Below are positions 16,390 through 24,769 of a stretch of DNA of 64,000 nucleotides, in pieces (within the stretch, counting starts at the first letter, position 1; every line of letters starts with the position of its first letter). Source of the stretch: Gammaproteobacteria bacterium (GTDB taxonomy: Bacteria; Pseudomonadota; Gammaproteobacteria; SZUA-140); NCBI GenBank assembly GCA_016716465.1, contig JADJWH010000007.1, positions 1 through 64,000 on the forward strand. Direction: 5' to 3'. Position numbers and translations under genes: made by a program. The notes beneath the pieces are model-generated. The model ran no database searches, was not told where the DNA came from, and was given only the letters and a program-made list of their open reading frames with translations.

Positions 16390-17382
16390 ATGGGTTATAC
16401 GATGACATGGCGTAGTGTTGCGGGCGCGGTCCTGATCGCGGCGGCGTCCGCCGCGGGCGCGGACCCGGCGTCCGAGGTGGAGACGGCGCCTCCCGCCGTG
16501 CTCGCGACCGTCGGCGGGACGGTGATAACGGAGGAGGAATATCTGGCCCACCTGCAGGCCGGGATACGCCAGCGTTATTTTCACGGCCAGGTGCCCGACG
16601 AGGCACTCGCCGCGTTGCGGCGCGAGGTCGCGCAGTCGCTGATCGACCGTGTCCTGCTGGCGCAGGAGGGCCGCCGCCGCGGCATCAAGCCCGATGGGGA
16701 ATGGGTCGACGCGCAGCTCAAGGAGCTGGACGAGCGCTTCGGGACCGATACGCGCTGGCAGTCCGTGCGCGCGGAGACACTGCGAGAGGGACGCAGGCAA
16801 CTGGAGGAGGACAGCGTGATCCGGCAGTTCCGGCGGCAGGTGGAGGCGGTGCCGGCGGGGGATTCCACGGCACTGCGGGAGTACTACCGCTCCCACCCCG
16901 ACAAGTTCACCACGCCGGAGCGGGTGCGCGTCTCGATGATCCTGCTCAAGGTCGAACCCTGGGCGCCGGGCGCGAGCTGGGAGGCGGCGCGGGAGGAGGC
17001 GGCCCGTCTGGTGGAGCGGTTGCGGGACGGGGCGGATTTCTCCGATCTCGCCCGCCTGCATTCGGCCGATCCTTCGGCGGGGCGCGGCGGCGATCTGGGT
17101 TATGTGCATCGTGGCATGTTCTCGGAAGAGACGCAGGGCGTGATCGACGCGCTGACGCCCGGCGGCCTGTCCGCTCCGGTACGCTTGTTGCAAGGTTTCG
17201 CCATATTTCGTCTCGATGAGCGGGTACCGCCGCAGTTGAACGATTTCGCCCAGGCGGAGGCGCGCGTGCGGGATCTGTTGCAGCGGGAACGGCAGGAAGC
17301 CGCATGGGAAGGTATGCTGGCGGACCTGCGCGGACACGCCGGCGTCGAGATCAATGAGGCGGTATTGAATGCGGGGGATTGA
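16390..17382 (+). CDS. periplasmic parvulin-type peptidyl-prolyl isomerase (SurA/PrsA-like)
   Basis: A 330-residue protein. Starts at GTG 16381, ATG 16390 or ATG 16402 are all possible; I prefer 16390. A signal peptide (MTWRSVAGAVLIAAASAAGA) precedes a SurA-N-like helical region (~40-150, VGGTVITEEEYLAHLQ, QSLIDRVLLAQEG). The rotamase domain (~165-270) has VRVSMILLKV, FSDLARLHSADPSAGRGGDLGYV and GLSAPVRLLQGFAIFRLDE, the parvulin signature. It likely helps fold the barrel encoded next or the multiheme cytochromes. Isomerases of this class are also found beside extracellular-cytochrome genes in metal-reducing bacteria, as far as I recall. Confidence 0.85.
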   Translation: MGYTMTWRSVAGAVLIAAASAAGADPASEVETAPPAVLATVGGTVITEEEYLAHLQAGIRQRYFHGQVPDEALAALRREVAQSLIDRVLLAQEGRRRGIKPDGEWVDAQLKELDERFGTDTRWQSVRAETLREGRRQLEEDSVIRQFRRQVEAVPAGDSTALREYYRSHPDKFTTPERVRVSMILLKVEPWAPGASWEAAREEAARLVERLRDGADFSDLARLHSADPSAGRGGDLGYVHRGMFSEETQGVIDALTPGGLSAPVRLLQGFAIFRLDERVPPQLNDFAQAEARVRDLLQRERQEAAWEGMLADLRGHAGVEINEAVLNAGD

Positions 17383-17473
17383 CCGGCGATGAAACTGCAG
17401 CGTCAACGCGCAACCGCCGGACGCCCCGGCTCGCCGCGCACCGCGGCGGTCGGCACACAAGAAGACTCGATGC

Positions 17474-19225
17474 ATGCTGGTGGCGACGCCTGAATTGAAA
17501 CGCATGGTGACGGGTGTGGCGGCGGCGCTGTGGGCCTTGCCGTCCCTGGCCGCCGTGGAACTGGTCGATGTCTCCGGCAGCGTGGGTTATGCCCTGCGCA
17601 GCCTGAGCGGCAGTTCCAATCTCGATACCACCAGCAATCAGTTGCGCGGCGTCGTGAACGCGCGCAGCTATATCTGGCAGCCGTGGTTCGCCACCGCCGA
17701 CGCCAGCCTGCGCTTCACCCAGGACAGCAGCGATTACGAAGGGAGCGGCGCCTCGACCGATACGTCCATCGTGAGCGGCGATCTCGATCTCAATGTCCTG
17801 GCGCAGAGCCGTACCCCGTTTTCCCTCAGCTACAGCGCCAGCGACAGCCGCGTCGATACGATCTCCCCGCCCAGCCCGCTCACGACACTGGGCAGCCAGG
17901 AGTTCCAGACGCGGCGCCTCGCGCTGAAACAGAGTTATTTCACCGAGCAGGGCGACCGATTCCAGGCCCGCTACGACCGCAACAAATGGTCGGCGCGCGA
18001 CGGCGACTCCTATCAGGACGATCTCTTCGGCCTCGAGATGGACATGCGCCGCCAGCAACACACGCTGACCGCCAAGACCAGCTATCAGGAGACCGACCGC
18101 AACGTGCTCGATCAGCACACCGAGACCACGGTGCTCAACGTCGACCACTTCTATCACCCGGGACGGGCGCTGCGCGTCGATTCGATGGCGAGTTACTACA
18201 ATGCCGACACCACCTCGGAACAGCCGCTCAACAGCACCAACCAGGGCGACAGTTCGACCGACCTGGGGCAGATTTCCAGCTTCGTGTTCTGGCGGCCGGT
18301 CGACAGCCCGCTGTCCATGAGCGGCGGCGTGCGCATATTCGATCTGGATGCGTCCACCACGGGCAATGCGACCGAACTGTCCAGCATCAGCGCGACCGGC
18401 GGACTGTATTACCAGATGACCAAGAATCTCCGCCTCGACGCCAATGTCGAGGTCGGGACGAATGACAACGGCGAGGATTCGGTGACGGCCTCCAAACAGC
18501 GCGCGGGGGCGTTGTTCCAGTCGGATATCCACGAGATATTCTCCCACTACACCTATCAGTGGAATACCTCGGGTTCGTTGCAGAATCAGGACACCGGCGC
18601 GGAGACCGTGCAGTCCGCGCAGGTCCGCCTCGGCCATGACGCCCAGCGGCTGTGGCTGACGGAAGGGCGCGGCACGTTTCGGCTCAGCCTGACCCAGGCC
18701 GTGAGCGCCAACCAGCTGGCGGGGGACGCGGACGCGACGACCGAGCGCCTGGACCATTCCGGCAGCCTGTCCTGGGACAAGTACGACGCCTTCAGCACGA
18801 CCATGGTCCAGTTCACCCTGGCCGACTCGCGCGCCTTCGGGGATCAGGAGGACAGCCAGCAGTTCGCAAACATGCAGCTCCTGCGCAGCCAGACCCTGAC
18901 CGAACGCAGCACGCTGTCCGGGAATCTTACGGTCCAGGCGGTGCGCCGGGACTTCAACGATCTGGGCGTTGATGATACAGTAACGGCCACCGGACAATTG
19001 AACTATCAACAGACGGGGCTGTTCAGCCTGCCCCGTCTGCGGTTCCTATCCGATCTGCGGCTCTCTCAGGCGGCCACCGATGAAGGGGTCGACCGCACAG
19101 AGTGGGAAAACCGCCTGGACTACGCAATAGGATTGCTGGATACGAGCCTCAGCTGGCGCTGGATTGACCTGAACGGCGATGAGGACTTCAATATTATCTA
19201 TTTTCAGGTGAACCGGCGTTTCTGA
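17474..19225 (+). CDS. large outer-membrane beta-barrel protein of the cytochrome cluster
   Basis: A 583-residue exported protein. The ATG at 17474 is used; M11 (17504) would give a tighter signal peptide (MVTGVAAALWALPSLAA). The mature chain is almost wholly amphipathic beta-strand with Ser/Thr/Asp-rich turns, has no Cys, and ends IIYFQVNRRF with the terminal Phe of barrel proteins. The length would allow over 20 strands, the size class of porins that sheath multiheme cytochromes (MtrB/PioB/Omb), although I see no clear sequence match to any of them. The flanking isomerase and triheme cytochromes suggest a porin-cytochrome conduit. The specific role is inferred from context. Confidence 0.7.
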   Translation: MLVATPELKRMVTGVAAALWALPSLAAVELVDVSGSVGYALRSLSGSSNLDTTSNQLRGVVNARSYIWQPWFATADASLRFTQDSSDYEGSGASTDTSIVSGDLDLNVLAQSRTPFSLSYSASDSRVDTISPPSPLTTLGSQEFQTRRLALKQSYFTEQGDRFQARYDRNKWSARDGDSYQDDLFGLEMDMRRQQHTLTAKTSYQETDRNVLDQHTETTVLNVDHFYHPGRALRVDSMASYYNADTTSEQPLNSTNQGDSSTDLGQISSFVFWRPVDSPLSMSGGVRIFDLDASTTGNATELSSISATGGLYYQMTKNLRLDANVEVGTNDNGEDSVTASKQRAGALFQSDIHEIFSHYTYQWNTSGSLQNQDTGAETVQSAQVRLGHDAQRLWLTEGRGTFRLSLTQAVSANQLAGDADATTERLDHSGSLSWDKYDAFSTTMVQFTLADSRAFGDQEDSQQFANMQLLRSQTLTERSTLSGNLTVQAVRRDFNDLGVDDTVTATGQLNYQQTGLFSLPRLRFLSDLRLSQAATDEGVDRTEWENRLDYAIGLLDTSLSWRWIDLNGDEDFNIIYFQVNRRF

Positions 19226-19291
19226 GGTTGCGTCGCGCGGACCGGCCTACAACAACAAGACTGGGTACGAAACACACGTGAGGAGAGGGTT

Positions 19292-19762
19292 ATGTCACCA
19301 AAGATCGAGCGGAAACACACCGTGAACGCGCTCATCCTCGGGCTGCTGGTCAGCCTGGGGTTGTGGGTCGCGCCGCAGGAGTCCCAGGCCGAGTACGCCG
19401 ACGTCGTCATCAACAACTACGCCGACGCGGCCGGCATGCGGCCGGCGGTCTTCCCGCACTGGTTCCACCGCATCCGCTTCCGCTGCAAGGTCTGCCACGC
19501 CGATCTCGGGTTCCAGTTCAAGGCCGGCGGCAACCAGATCACCATGGCGAAGATCATCAACGGCCAGTTCTGCGGCGCCTGCCACAACGGCGAGATCGCC
19601 TGGTCGGTGGAAAACTGCGCCATGTGCCACTCCGGCATCCCCGGCACCCCGACGCACTTCCATGGCAGCACGCTCCAGCGCCTGATCGCACCTGCGTACA
19701 AGCCGCTGGATCCGAAAGAAACCGCCGGCGTGAAGTACGACGAGAATAACCAGAAAAAATAG
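19292..19762 (+). CDS. c7-type triheme cytochrome c (1 of 3)
   Basis: A 156-residue exported cytochrome with CKVCH, CGACH and CAMCH. A GAGAGG site precedes the ATG. The signal peptide runs to SQAEYADV. The spacing FPHWFHRIRFRCKVCH...CGACHNG...CAMCHSG, with a His pair just before the first heme, is the c7-type triheme pattern (the 'nanowire' three-heme domain). The extra His residues are the probable second axial ligands. It should be periplasmic and carry electrons between the inner membrane and the barrel. It is followed 18 bases later by a second c7 cytochrome, so the genes form an operon. Confidence 0.9.
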   Translation: MSPKIERKHTVNALILGLLVSLGLWVAPQESQAEYADVVINNYADAAGMRPAVFPHWFHRIRFRCKVCHADLGFQFKAGGNQITMAKIINGQFCGACHNGEIAWSVENCAMCHSGIPGTPTHFHGSTLQRLIAPAYKPLDPKETAGVKYDENNQKK

Positions 19763-19780
19763 AGTGAGTGGGGGGAAGCC

Positions 19781-20440
19781 ATGAATATCACCGCAAGATT
19801 CACCGCACTGGCGCTGCCGGCTCTCCTGATCGGCACCGCGCTGCTGGCGAGCGCGCCGGCGCTGGCGGGGGGCGCTGCCGCCGCGGCGCCGGCCGTCTCC
19901 GACGCCAATATCTTCAACCGTAATCTGAAGAAGACGGCCGATCCGAATCCTCCCCCGTGGGAAGACGGCATCCACGATCCGGAGAACGAGGCGACCCACG
20001 CCCTGCAGCCGCCCAAGGAGGCCTATGCGGGCCTGCCCACGACGACCTTCGGCAACCACGTCGACTGGGTCAAGGCGCTGGATGACGGCCTGCTGCGGCC
20101 GCGCTGGGACCGCGTAAACTCCAATGAGGAACCCTTCGTGATGGATCTCGACATCGTGCGGCCGGTCAAGGCCTCGATGCCGGACGTGGTGTTCCCGCAC
20201 CGCCAGCACACTGAATGGCTGTTCTGCTCCAACTGCCACCCGGCCATCTTCGTGCCGCAGAAGGGCGCCAACCAGATCAGCATGTCGGCGATCCTGCTCG
20301 GGCAGAAGTGCGGCGTATGCCACGGCAAGGTCTCGTTCCCGATCACCACGGCCTCGTGCAAGAAGTGTCATTCCAAGCCGAAGCCGGATGGATGGACGCC
20401 GCCGCTCAGCGACGCCACCCTGAAGAATCCCTGGAAGTGA
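19781..20440 (+). CDS. c7-type triheme cytochrome c with N-terminal extension (2 of 3)
   Basis: A 219-residue exported cytochrome. GGGGGAAG precedes the ATG. The signal peptide ends near ALAGGA. An ~100-residue extension (WEDGIHDPENEATHALQPP) precedes the heme domain VVFPHRQHTEWLFCSNCHP...KCGVCHGKVSFP...CKKCH. The third cytochrome, at 22084, shares both the extension (EDGIHDPSVATAQVLQPP) and the heme domain (RFPHRQHTEWLTCANCHP, CGVCHGKVAFP), so these two are sister paralogs and the first c7 protein is more distant. Hemes should be bis-His. Role: periplasmic electron transfer, inferred. Confidence 0.9.
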   Translation: MNITARFTALALPALLIGTALLASAPALAGGAAAAAPAVSDANIFNRNLKKTADPNPPPWEDGIHDPENEATHALQPPKEAYAGLPTTTFGNHVDWVKALDDGLLRPRWDRVNSNEEPFVMDLDIVRPVKASMPDVVFPHRQHTEWLFCSNCHPAIFVPQKGANQISMSAILLGQKCGVCHGKVSFPITTASCKKCHSKPKPDGWTPPLSDATLKNPWK

Positions 20441-20472
20441 TGCAAGGTAGGGTCTGATTGCCGGCACATCGG

Positions 20473-22059
20473 ATGCGTATAGGAACTGTGCGTTCCCGTC
20501 TGGCGGGGTGGAGCGCAGCGGCCGTGGTCTTGATGTTGTCCGGCTGCGCCGGCGCGCCGCTGCAGCCGGCGGCCACCGGTAGCCAGGACGTCGCGCCCGA
20601 GGCAACGGCCGTGACCCAACCGGCGGCCGCCGCGCCGGCCGGGATTCCGGAGCGCGCAGCCCCGGTACAGGATGAAGGCGTGGCCGCGCGAGCGCCGGCC
20701 GCGACCGAGAGTGGGGAGGGAGGGACCGGTGCGCCTGCACGGGCACCGGTATCTTCCGCGCCGGCGCCCTCCGCGCATGCCGGTCACGTCGCCCCGGCGT
20801 CCGCCCCCGCGCCGGAGATTCCGTCCTCGCCCTTTGTCTTCCTGGTCACGGCGGGGGAGAAGGATACGACGCACCCCTTTTACGGTGTCGGCAGCAAACA
20901 CGGCTTCCTCGTCAACGGCGTGCAGGGCAAGCCGCTGGTCGTGGTGCGGGGCAAGACCTATACCTTCAAGGTGGACACCGGGGTCCAGCACGATTTTTAT
21001 TTCTCGCTGTCCGGCGCGGGCTGGGGCAGCGCGGCCTATACCGACGGCGTGGAAGGGCAGTTCATCTACAAGGGCGTGGCGACCCTGACCCCGGGCGCGG
21101 ATACGCCCGATGTGCTCTATTACGCCTGTCGCAACCACAAGAACATGGGCGGCGTGATCTACGTCGTCAATCCGGGCGAAGAGAATACCCCGCTTGCGCA
21201 ACTGCAGGCGCGCGTGCAGGCGGCCGCGTCCGGCGGGTCGGCCGCGCCGGCGCGGACACAGGCCGCGGTCGGCAAGCAGCAGGTCGAGCAGAAGATCCAG
21301 TTCGCCGACATGTTCATCAATACCTCGGACTCCGCCAAGCGCATCAAGGACAGCGGCAATGCCGAGGCGATCGCGTTGTATGAGTCCGCGCGCGGGCAGT
21401 TCACCGCGGCCAAGCAGGCTTACGGTCGTGCCTCCTACGGCGAGGCGCTCGGGCTGGTGGATGACGCCCTGCGCATGATGAGCGATGCCGCGCGCACGAT
21501 ACCGAACGAGGCCCAGATGGAAGGCCAGCGTGCGCGGTTCGAGGAATTGGTGCGCGGCACCCGGGATTACGAGGCCTCCTACCGGCGCAACTATGACCAC
21601 ATCGTCGCGAAGAAGGGCAAGGGTGATATCCCCGCCGTGGATCTGAACCAGATCAAGCAGACGATGGAGCAGGCGCAGACCCTGGCGGACGATGGCCAGT
21701 ACCCGCAGGCGATCAGCATCCTGTCCGAGGCCCAGAACACGCTCACCACGGCCTTGACGCACCTGCTTGACGAGGAATCGATCACCTATGAACTCGCCTT
21801 CGAGTCCCCCAAGGAAGAATACGAACACGAACTTTCGCGCTATCTCAGTTACGAGGAGCTGGTGCCGCTCGCCATCGAGCAGAAGCAGCCGCCCAAGGAG
21901 ACCGTGGCGATGATGGACCAGTTTGTGAACCGCGCGAAGGAAATCAAGAAACTGGCCGAGCCCGAGGCGGCCAAGGGGAACTACCAGGAGGCGGTCCTGA
22001 TGCTGCAGGGCGCGACGGATCATATCCAGCGCGCGCTGCGGGTGGTCGGGGTCAGGTAG
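20473..22059 (+). CDS. lipoprotein with cupredoxin-like domain and helical C-terminal region
   Basis: A 528-residue protein. A lipobox (VLMLSGC, Cys25) is followed by an ~90-residue Ala/Pro-rich linker. Residues ~119-237 look like a single cupredoxin fold (HPFYGVGSKHGFLVNGVQGK, VVRGKTYTFKVDTG). It has the spacing of a type-1 copper site: H173 (GVQHDFYF), C219, H222 and M225 in ACRNHKNMGG, i.e. C-x2-H-x2-M. The remaining ~290 residues are charged and helical, with TPR-like pieces. It would be anchored to a membrane facing the periplasm or outside. It sits between c7 cytochrome genes, which suggests a copper electron carrier or docking hub in the heme chain. The ATG at 20473 was chosen over a TTG 15 bases upstream. 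Confidence 0.7.
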   Translation: MRIGTVRSRLAGWSAAAVVLMLSGCAGAPLQPAATGSQDVAPEATAVTQPAAAAPAGIPERAAPVQDEGVAARAPAATESGEGGTGAPARAPVSSAPAPSAHAGHVAPASAPAPEIPSSPFVFLVTAGEKDTTHPFYGVGSKHGFLVNGVQGKPLVVVRGKTYTFKVDTGVQHDFYFSLSGAGWGSAAYTDGVEGQFIYKGVATLTPGADTPDVLYYACRNHKNMGGVIYVVNPGEENTPLAQLQARVQAAASGGSAAPARTQAAVGKQQVEQKIQFADMFINTSDSAKRIKDSGNAEAIALYESARGQFTAAKQAYGRASYGEALGLVDDALRMMSDAARTIPNEAQMEGQRARFEELVRGTRDYEASYRRNYDHIVAKKGKGDIPAVDLNQIKQTMEQAQTLADDGQYPQAISILSEAQNTLTTALTHLLDEESITYELAFESPKEEYEHELSRYLSYEELVPLAIEQKQPPKETVAMMDQFVNRAKEIKKLAEPEAAKGNYQEAVLMLQGATDHIQRALRVVGVR

Positions 22060-22083
22060 CGGGTTCCTTCTGGAGCAGCGCAG

Positions 22084-22701
22084 ATGAAGATGACCGCATG
22101 CACACGTCTGTGGATCCCGTTCGCGCTCTGCGCGGCGTTCCTGCTCGCCCCGCAGGCCGCGCCGGCGCAGGACACCGCGTCCGCCGCGTTCCCTGCCGGC
22201 CAGGATGCGCCGTACTGGATCCGCGGCAATCATTTCCAGCTCACCGGCGAGGTAGTGCCGATCGCGGAGGACGGCATCCATGACCCGTCCGTGGCGACGG
22301 CGCAGGTCCTGCAGCCGCCCTATGAGGCGATGGCCAATTTCCCGCGTGACAGCCAGGGGATCATCGATTGGGTCAAGACGCTGGAGACCGGGCTGATCGA
22401 ACCGCGCAAGTCGCTCGACGGCACGGGCGAGATGTTCCCGGTCGATTTCGACATCATCTTCAAGAACACGCAGTCGATGCCCTATGTGCGTTTCCCGCAT
22501 CGCCAGCATACGGAATGGTTGACCTGCGCCAACTGTCATCCGCTGATCTTCATTCCCCAGAAGGGCGCCAACCCGGTTTCGATGTCGGCGATCATCCAGG
22601 GGGAATACTGCGGCGTCTGCCACGGCAAGGTGGCATTCCCTCCCACGATGAACTGCGGCCGATGCCATTCCGTAGCGAAAGAAGTCACCTTGCTGCGCTG
22701 A
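22084..22701 (+). CDS. c7-type triheme cytochrome c with N-terminal extension (3 of 3)
   Basis: A 205-residue exported cytochrome with CANCH, CGVCH and CGRCH. GGAGC precedes the ATG and the signal peptide ends near APAQD. Its N-terminal extension and heme domain closely match the cytochrome at 19781 (see there). The C-terminus is shorter (SVAKEVTLLR). Its last 40 bases overlap the start of the NHL lipoprotein gene in another frame, so the two are coupled. It is probably a periplasmic bis-His triheme carrier of the same chain. Confidence 0.9.
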   Translation: MKMTACTRLWIPFALCAAFLLAPQAAPAQDTASAAFPAGQDAPYWIRGNHFQLTGEVVPIAEDGIHDPSVATAQVLQPPYEAMANFPRDSQGIIDWVKTLETGLIEPRKSLDGTGEMFPVDFDIIFKNTQSMPYVRFPHRQHTEWLTCANCHPLIFIPQKGANPVSMSAIIQGEYCGVCHGKVAFPPTMNCGRCHSVAKEVTLLR

Positions 22702-23705
22702 TCCTCGCCGGCGCTGCGTTCGGGTTGACCGCCTGCTCGCTGCTGCCCGGACGCGGCGCGGCGCCGGAGCCCGCGCCCGAGTCCGCCGCGGCGCCCGCGC
22801 CGGAGGTGCCGACGCCCGCCGTCGGGGCGGCCTCCGGGCGCGTCCTCGTCTGGCGCGAGATCGATGGCGGCATCCTCAGCGAGAACATGCTGACCGGGCC
22901 CGACAGCGTGCGCTTCATGCGACCGGTGGCGGTGGCGGCGCGCGGACCCCTGGTCTACATCGCGGACGCCGGTCTCGGACGCCTGTTCAGCTATGACACC
23001 GCCATCGATCGCCTGCGCGTCGTGATGGAGCTGAAGGGCGTCGTGCGCGGCGAGGTGTCCGACATCTATGTCGCCCCCGATCTTTCGTTCTATCTCGCCG
23101 ACACCGACGGCGGACGCGTGCTGCATTTCGACCGCGACGGCGGCCTGATCAAGACGCTGCAGGATCCGGTGAATATCGGCCGGCCGGTGACGGTCACGGT
23201 CAACGATCAGACCGGCTACATCTTCGTCGCCGACGGGTTCAACGACGACGTCCTGGTGTACAACCCCGCCGGAAACCTCACCGGCGCGATCGGCATCCGT
23301 GGCAATGGCGCCGGCCAGTTTCGCGGCATCACGGCGCTCGCGCAGGGACCGCAGGGGTATTACGTCGCCACCCGCTATGGCGTCACACGCGTCCAGGTCA
23401 TGGGCTTCGACGGCAGTTATCTGTCCTCGTTTCAGCCCGACACCGTTGTGTTCCCGACCGCGATCGCCGTGCGCGCCGACAATCGCGCCTACGTCAGCGA
23501 TTACCTCAGCGACGACATCAAGGTGTTCGCGGATGGCCGGCTGATCCAGACCCTGGGCGGTCACGGCAGCGCCCCCGGCCGTTTTCGCCGCATCACCGAT
23601 TTGTGGCTGGACGGGGATTTCCTCTATGTGGCCGACAGCCTGAACGGCCGCGTGCAGATCTTGTCTCTGTCGTCGGAGGGACTGGCGCCGGCCGGGAACC
23701 CCTGA
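22662..23705 (+). CDS. NHL-repeat beta-propeller lipoprotein A
   Basis: A 347-residue protein. The ATG at 22662 lies 40 bases inside the upstream cytochrome gene. It is the only ATG that supplies the basic lead (MPFRSERSH) and hydrophobic stretch before the lipobox GLTAC. After an Ala/Pro linker, about six NHL-type units follow (VYIADAGLGRLFSYD, FYLADTDGGRVLHFD, IFVADGFNDDVLVYN, LYVADSLNGRVQIL). NHL propellers are protein-interaction scaffolds; in metal-reducing bacteria they neighbour genes for extracellular cytochromes. The stop overlaps the next NHL gene as TGATG. Function in the conduit is inferred. Confidence 0.85.
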   Translation: MPFRSERSHLAALILAGAAFGLTACSLLPGRGAAPEPAPESAAAPAPEVPTPAVGAASGRVLVWREIDGGILSENMLTGPDSVRFMRPVAVAARGPLVYIADAGLGRLFSYDTAIDRLRVVMELKGVVRGEVSDIYVAPDLSFYLADTDGGRVLHFDRDGGLIKTLQDPVNIGRPVTVTVNDQTGYIFVADGFNDDVLVYNPAGNLTGAIGIRGNGAGQFRGITALAQGPQGYYVATRYGVTRVQVMGFDGSYLSSFQPDTVVFPTAIAVRADNRAYVSDYLSDDIKVFADGRLIQTLGGHGSAPGRFRRITDLWLDGDFLYVADSLNGRVQILSLSSEGLAPAGNP

Positions 23706-24769
23706 TGGGACGCCGGCTCCTGCGCGTATTTCCGCTCATCGCCCTGCTCGCCGTGTGCGCCGGCTGCGCCTCGACGCCTGCGGTCATGCGTTTCGAGAAC
23801 ACCGCGTCTCCACAGGACGAGGTGTGGCCGCCCGCCCCGGATGTGCCGCGTTACCGCCTGGTCGGTCAGCTTACCGGCGAGGGCAATTTCACCCGCAAGA
23901 CCGAGGCGCAGGGTGTCGGCAGGCGCGTGCTCGGCTGGTTGGTCGGGCTGGTCACCGGCCCCGAGGTTCCACGCGTACTGCAGCGTCCGCAGAGCGGGTT
24001 CACCGACGCCCAGGGCCGCGTCTATGTGACCGACGTGAGCCGCGCCGCGGTGTACGTCTTCGACGCGCCGGCGGGCCGCATGCGGGTGTGGGAACAGGCC
24101 GACCAGCGCGCCCGCTTCGATACCCCGGTCGGCATCGCCCCGGGGCGTGACGGCGAGATCCTGGTGGCGGACGCAGAACTCAAACGTATCGTCCGCCTCG
24201 ATGCAAACGGGCATCCGCTCGGCGCCTTCGGCCAGGGCGAGCTCGCGCGGCCGGTGGGACTGGCGCGCGATGCCGCGGGCGGACGCGTCTTCGTGGCCGA
24301 TGCGCAGGCAGACACGGTGGTGATCTTCAACGACGCCGGCGAGCGCATCGGCGCGATCGGGCGCCGCGGCGAGGGTCCGGGGGAATTCAACTCGCCGACG
24401 TACGTCAGCTACTCCGGAGGCCGGCTGCTGGTGGCCGACACGCTCAACGCGCGCATCCAGATCTTCGATTCCGCCGGCGAGTACCTGGGACAGTTCGGTC
24501 GCCGCGGACTTTATGTAGGGGATTTCACGCGTCCGAAAGGGGTTGCCGCGGACAGCGAAGGCAACATCTATGTGGTGGAATCGTATTACGATTATCTGCT
24601 AGTATTCAGCCAGCAAGGAGAGCTGCTTCTGCCCATCGGAGGGACGGGGAGCGGGAACGGGGAATTCTTTCTGCCTGCCGGCGTCTGGACCGATGACCGC
24701 AACCAGGTCTATGTCGCCGATGCATACAACGGCCGCGTCATGGTATTTCAATTCTTGGGTGGGACATGA
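23705..24769 (+). CDS. NHL-repeat beta-propeller lipoprotein B
   Basis: A 354-residue protein with a lipoprotein signal (LIALLAVCAGC) and at least six NHL units (VYVTDVSRAAVYVFD, ILVADAELKRIVRLD, VFVADAQADTVVIFN, LLVADTLNARIQIFD, IYVVESYYDYLLVFS, VYVADAYNGRVMVF). It resembles the minus-strand NHL lipoprotein at 53644 more than its immediate neighbour: both begin with a short lipidated arm containing PPAPDVPRY/PPPPAEPRF and a GxxGLVTG/LMGLVKP segment. The start codon overlaps the upstream stop and its end overlaps the 11-heme gene by four bases. It is likely an outer-leaflet or periplasmic partner of the 11-heme cytochrome. Confidence 0.87.
   Translation: MGRRLLRVFPLIALLAVCAGCASTPAVMRFENTASPQDEVWPPAPDVPRYRLVGQLTGEGNFTRKTEAQGVGRRVLGWLVGLVTGPEVPRVLQRPQSGFTDAQGRVYVTDVSRAAVYVFDAPAGRMRVWEQADQRARFDTPVGIAPGRDGEILVADAELKRIVRLDANGHPLGAFGQGELARPVGLARDAAGGRVFVADAQADTVVIFNDAGERIGAIGRRGEGPGEFNSPTYVSYSGGRLLVADTLNARIQIFDSAGEYLGQFGRRGLYVGDFTRPKGVAADSEGNIYVVESYYDYLLVFSQQGELLLPIGGTGSGNGEFFLPAGVWTDDRNQVYVADAYNGRVMVFQFLGGT

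Noticed and set aside
17351..19009. Long open frame antisense to the large barrel gene
   Set aside because: GC-rich codon bias leaves antisense frames open. The plus strand has a signal peptide and barrel features, and the antisense frame has no start signal or recognisable domain. The same applies at 15246-16364, 20368-22668 and 25204-27567 on the minus strand, which oppose clear CXXCH genes.
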